Source: a virus
IMG/VR virus record: IMGVR_UViG_3300002514_000266
Coordinates: 1-23,499 of that record
DNA: 23,499 nucleotides
Reading direction: 5' to 3' (one strand)
This document shows, in pieces, positions 21,102-23,499 of the stretch (positions within the stretch are counted from its first letter, which is position 1; the number at the start of each line of letters is the position of its first letter). Position numbers and translations under genes: made by a program. Under the pieces are notes generated by a model that made no database searches, was not told where the DNA came from, and saw only the letters and a program-made list of their open reading frames with translations.

Positions 21102-23499
21102 ATGTCATCTATTATTAAACCCAAGAAGTTTGTCGGTCTACATGCACATTCTGGAACAGGTAGTCCGTATGACGGTCTTGGATATCCAAACCAGCATATT
21201 GACTTTGTCTTGTCAAATGAAATGAATGCATGGGCACTGACTGATCACGGTAACGGTAACGGTCTTGCCCATGCACATGCTTATGCAAAGAAGCTAAAGA
21301 AGAAAGGTAGGGATTATCGACAGATTTATGGTGTTGAGTTTTACTTTGTACCTTCATTGCTTGAATGGCGTGAATCTTACGAAGCACATCGTGAAGAAGT
21401 TCGTGCAGCAAGGTCTGAAAAGAAGTTAAAAGAGTCAACAGATATTAACTCTGAAGATGAGATTTCTGGAGGTCTTATAATTGAAAATGAAGATGAGACA
21501 AAAAATGATTTCGAGAAAAACGATTGGAAGAGGCGATATCACCTAGTTGTCATCGCAAAGAATCAAATTGGTCTACAGAATCTTTTCACTCTTGTCAAGA
21601 AGTCTTATACAGATGGTTTCTACAGATTCCCTAGAATTGATTACAATCTTCTCAAGATGCACGGTGAGGGTCTTGTAGTAAGTACAGCATGCATTGGTGG
21701 CTATCCCTCATCTTTAATTGCTAGAGGGGAGGCAACAGGCAAGTCTGATAGTGATATTATTCTAGATTTAGAAAACATGTCTGATAGATTTATTGATGCC
21801 GTAGGCAGGAAAAACTTTAATCTAGAAGTTCAATTTAACTCTCTATCAATGCAACATAAAACCAATAAGCATCTTATTTCTCTACATGAGAAAACAGGTA
21901 TACCGCTTGTCGCTACTGCTGATAGTCACTACTATGGTAGAAATATGTGGGAAGCACGAGAATTGTATAGAAAACTCGGCCGCATGGGTGCAAGAGGAGA
22001 TGCAATGCCGTCACTTCCAGCTTTTGAAGACTTGAAGTGTGAGCTCTATCCCAAGAATGCTGAACAAATGTGGGATGAGTATAAACAGCATGCTTCAAGC
22101 TATGATTTCTACAAGGGTAAAGATCAGCTAATAGCTGATGCAATTGAAAGATCTTACGATATTGCATGGGAACAATGCGAAGATGTCTGGTTTGATGAGG
22201 AGGCAAAGCTTCCAAGATTTGGTACACCGACAGACTCAGCATTCAATCAGCTAGCACGAAGAGTTAAAGAGGCACTAGTTAAAGAAGACCTTCATAAAGA
22301 TCAAGAATATGTTGATCGTGCAAAGATGGAGCTAGATGATATCAAGTATCTTGGATTTGAAAACTATTTCCTAACTATGACAAAGGTTTTTGACCTAGCA
22401 TCACAAAGCACTATTATCGGCCCAGGTCGCGGCTCTGGCGCTGGATCACTAGTTAACTACTTGCTAGGAATTACAACAACAGACCCGATTAAATATGGGC
22501 TTCTATGGGAGAGATTTCTTCACAGGGCAAAGGCAGGATGGCCAGACATTGATACAGATGCTGGTGATAGAGATGTCCTGATCAATGCTTCAAGAGAACT
22601 TTTCGGAGAAGAGTCTGTTGTTCCAGTTTCCAATTTTAATACACTTAAGCTTAAGTCCCTTGTTAAGGATGTTTCAAAGTTTTATGGTATTGACTTTGGC
22701 GAAGTTAACGCAATGACAAATACTTTAGAAAAAGATGTTATGCATAAAGCTATGGGTGATCATGAAGAAAGATCAACATATGTTCTTACACATGAAGATT
22801 GTATGAAGTACTCGCAGAAGTATTCTGATTTTATGGATGAATACCCGAAGGTAAGTGAACATGTCCAGAATCTTTTTATGGAGTCTAGATCAATTGGTAG
22901 ACATGCTGGGGGTGTTTTAATCTGCCCGAATCTCGAGAAGCATATGCCCGTTATTAAGGTAAGGGGCGAATTGCAAACACCATGGTCTGAAGGTATGAAC
23001 TTTAGACATCTTGAAACAAACGGATTTCTTAAGTTTGATTTTCTCGGTCTAACAACACTTAAGATGGTCGAAGATTGTACAAGACTTATTCTTAGAAAGC
23101 AAGGCAATCTATCACCTACGTTTGCTGATATTCAAAAGTTCTTTGATGAAAAGATGAATTGTAGATATAATGATCTTGATGATCAAAATGTATGGGAGCA
23201 TGTTTACCATAAGGGTCGGTTTGTACAGGTATTCCAGTTTACCCAGCAAGGCGCAAGAAACTTTTGCACTTCTGCAAAGCCAAGTACTATTGAAGAATTA
23301 GCAACAATTACAGCAATCTATCGGCCAGGACCTCTTTCTGCTGGTGTTCATAGAAAGTACGTAAAAGCTAAGAAGTCAGTTGAGGATGGTAAACCTATTG
23401 AGTATGATCACCCTGTTATCGAAGAGATTCTAAGCGAAACTTACGGCTTTATCTCGTTCCAAGAGCAGTTCATGCTCTTAGCACAGAAGCTAGCTAATT
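21102..23499 (+). CDS. dnaE: DNA polymerase III alpha subunit (DnaE-type), 3' end cut by window
   Basis: The frame is open from ATG 21102 (GAGGAAT upstream) to the right edge, giving 799 codons of a normally 1000-1200-residue protein. It has an N-terminal PHP domain with apparently all nine metal ligands (H14, H16, D48, H49, E79, H147, C187, D264, H266), which points to an active metal-dependent PHP site. The polymerase part shows GPGRGSGAGSLVNYLLGI, PDIDTD (D472, D474), SIGRHAGGVL and FLKFDFLGL (D636), then FQFTQQGARN, AIYRPGPLSAG and YGFISFQEQFMLLAQ. Residues about 95-140 form a charged insertion in the PHP domain. It would be the phage replicative polymerase in place of a family A or B enzyme. 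Confidence 0.93.
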   Translation, partial: MSSIIKPKKFVGLHAHSGTGSPYDGLGYPNQHIDFVLSNEMNAWALTDHGNGNGLAHAHAYAKKLKKKGRDYRQIYGVEFYFVPSLLEWRESYEAHREEVRAARSEKKLKESTDINSEDEISGGLIIENEDETKNDFEKNDWKRRYHLVVIAKNQIGLQNLFTLVKKSYTDGFYRFPRIDYNLLKMHGEGLVVSTACIGGYPSSLIARGEATGKSDSDIILDLENMSDRFIDAVGRKNFNLEVQFNSLSMQHKTNKHLISLHEKTGIPLVATADSHYYGRNMWEARELYRKLGRMGARGDAMPSLPAFEDLKCELYPKNAEQMWDEYKQHASSYDFYKGKDQLIADAIERSYDIAWEQCEDVWFDEEAKLPRFGTPTDSAFNQLARRVKEALVKEDLHKDQEYVDRAKMELDDIKYLGFENYFLTMTKVFDLASQSTIIGPGRGSGAGSLVNYLLGITTTDPIKYGLLWERFLHRAKAGWPDIDTDAGDRDVLINASRELFGEESVVPVSNFNTLKLKSLVKDVSKFYGIDFGEVNAMTNTLEKDVMHKAMGDHEERSTYVLTHEDCMKYSQKYSDFMDEYPKVSEHVQNLFMESRSIGRHAGGVLICPNLEKHMPVIKVRGELQTPWSEGMNFRHLETNGFLKFDFLGLTTLKMVEDCTRLILRKQGNLSPTFADIQKFFDEKMNCRYNDLDDQNVWEHVYHKGRFVQVFQFTQQGARNFCTSAKPSTIEELATITAIYRPGPLSAGVHRKYVKAKKSVEDGKPIEYDHPVIEEILSETYGFISFQEQFMLLAQKLAN

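Noticed and set aside
21115-22242. Two minus-strand open frames of 107 and 109 codons
   Set aside because: Both are antisense to the PHP domain of the Pol III alpha gene, which is strongly conserved on the + strand.
1-23499. tRNA genes, CRISPR arrays, insertion sequences or integration sites
   Set aside because: No cloverleaf, regularly spaced repeats, transposase or integrase motifs were seen; all gaps are short and accounted for.

Overview
This window looks like part of the genome of a large, AT-rich tailed bacteriophage. The evidence is the density of short intergenic gaps and start/stop overlaps, a phage-type replication module (gp32-like single-strand binding protein, RecA, flap exonuclease, DnaB-type helicase, Pol III alpha), a nucleotide-salvage set, lysis and cell-wall enzymes, and many unrecognised proteins. 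A marine Gram-negative host is plausible from the cobalamin-dependent reductase, the sulfotransferase and the LpxH-like phosphatase, but the sequence does not prove it. No tRNA, rRNA, CRISPR array or insertion sequence was seen, and no stretch above 300 bases lacks a gene.

Layout. 1-2.4 kb: the end of an HD-fold protein with eroded metal ligands, then a 572-residue protein of unknown, possibly virion, function. That protein ends on a dnaX-type slippery heptamer directly followed by a stop, with 73 further open codons in the -1 frame. 2.4-9.4 kb: replication block on the + strand: SSB, strong hairpin terminator, promoter, recA, flap endonuclease, replicative helicase, class II ribonucleotide reductase. 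9.4-14.4 kb: ClpP-type protease, PG-binding/amidase endolysin, cysteine synthase-like enzyme, sulfotransferase, nucleotidyltransferase, SleB-like wall hydrolase. 14.4-15.05 kb (- strand): calcineurin-like phosphoesterase. 15.1-16.7 kb: small conserved-looking protein, all-alpha dUTPase/MazG-like enzyme, and a MazG-like/HAD nucleotidase fusion. 16.7-18.2 kb: a GC-richer unknown gene and a secreted Cys-rich protein. 18.3-20.5 kb: a divergent ThyX-like protein and two HExxH metallopeptidases in convergent orientation. 20.6 kb to the end: nucleoside 2-deoxyribosyltransferase-like protein and a Pol III alpha subunit cut by the right edge.

How the genes fit together. NrdJ, the ThyX-like protein, the two all-alpha NTP pyrophosphatase domains, the HAD nucleotidase domain and the deoxyribosyltransferase form a dNTP supply and clean-up set for the phage replisome. 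The amidase and SleB-like enzyme serve lysis or entry. The most unusual signal is a short tag (T-x-[KR]-x-[LI]-[RK]-x-I-[IV]-x-x-E-[IL]) at the N-terminus of three otherwise unrelated proteins, with a matching copy at the C-terminus of the 572-residue protein. It may be a virion-packaging or sorting signal. Other points of interest are the possible programmed -1 frameshift and a leader upstream of the SSB gene that resembles the T4 gene 32 autogenous operator.
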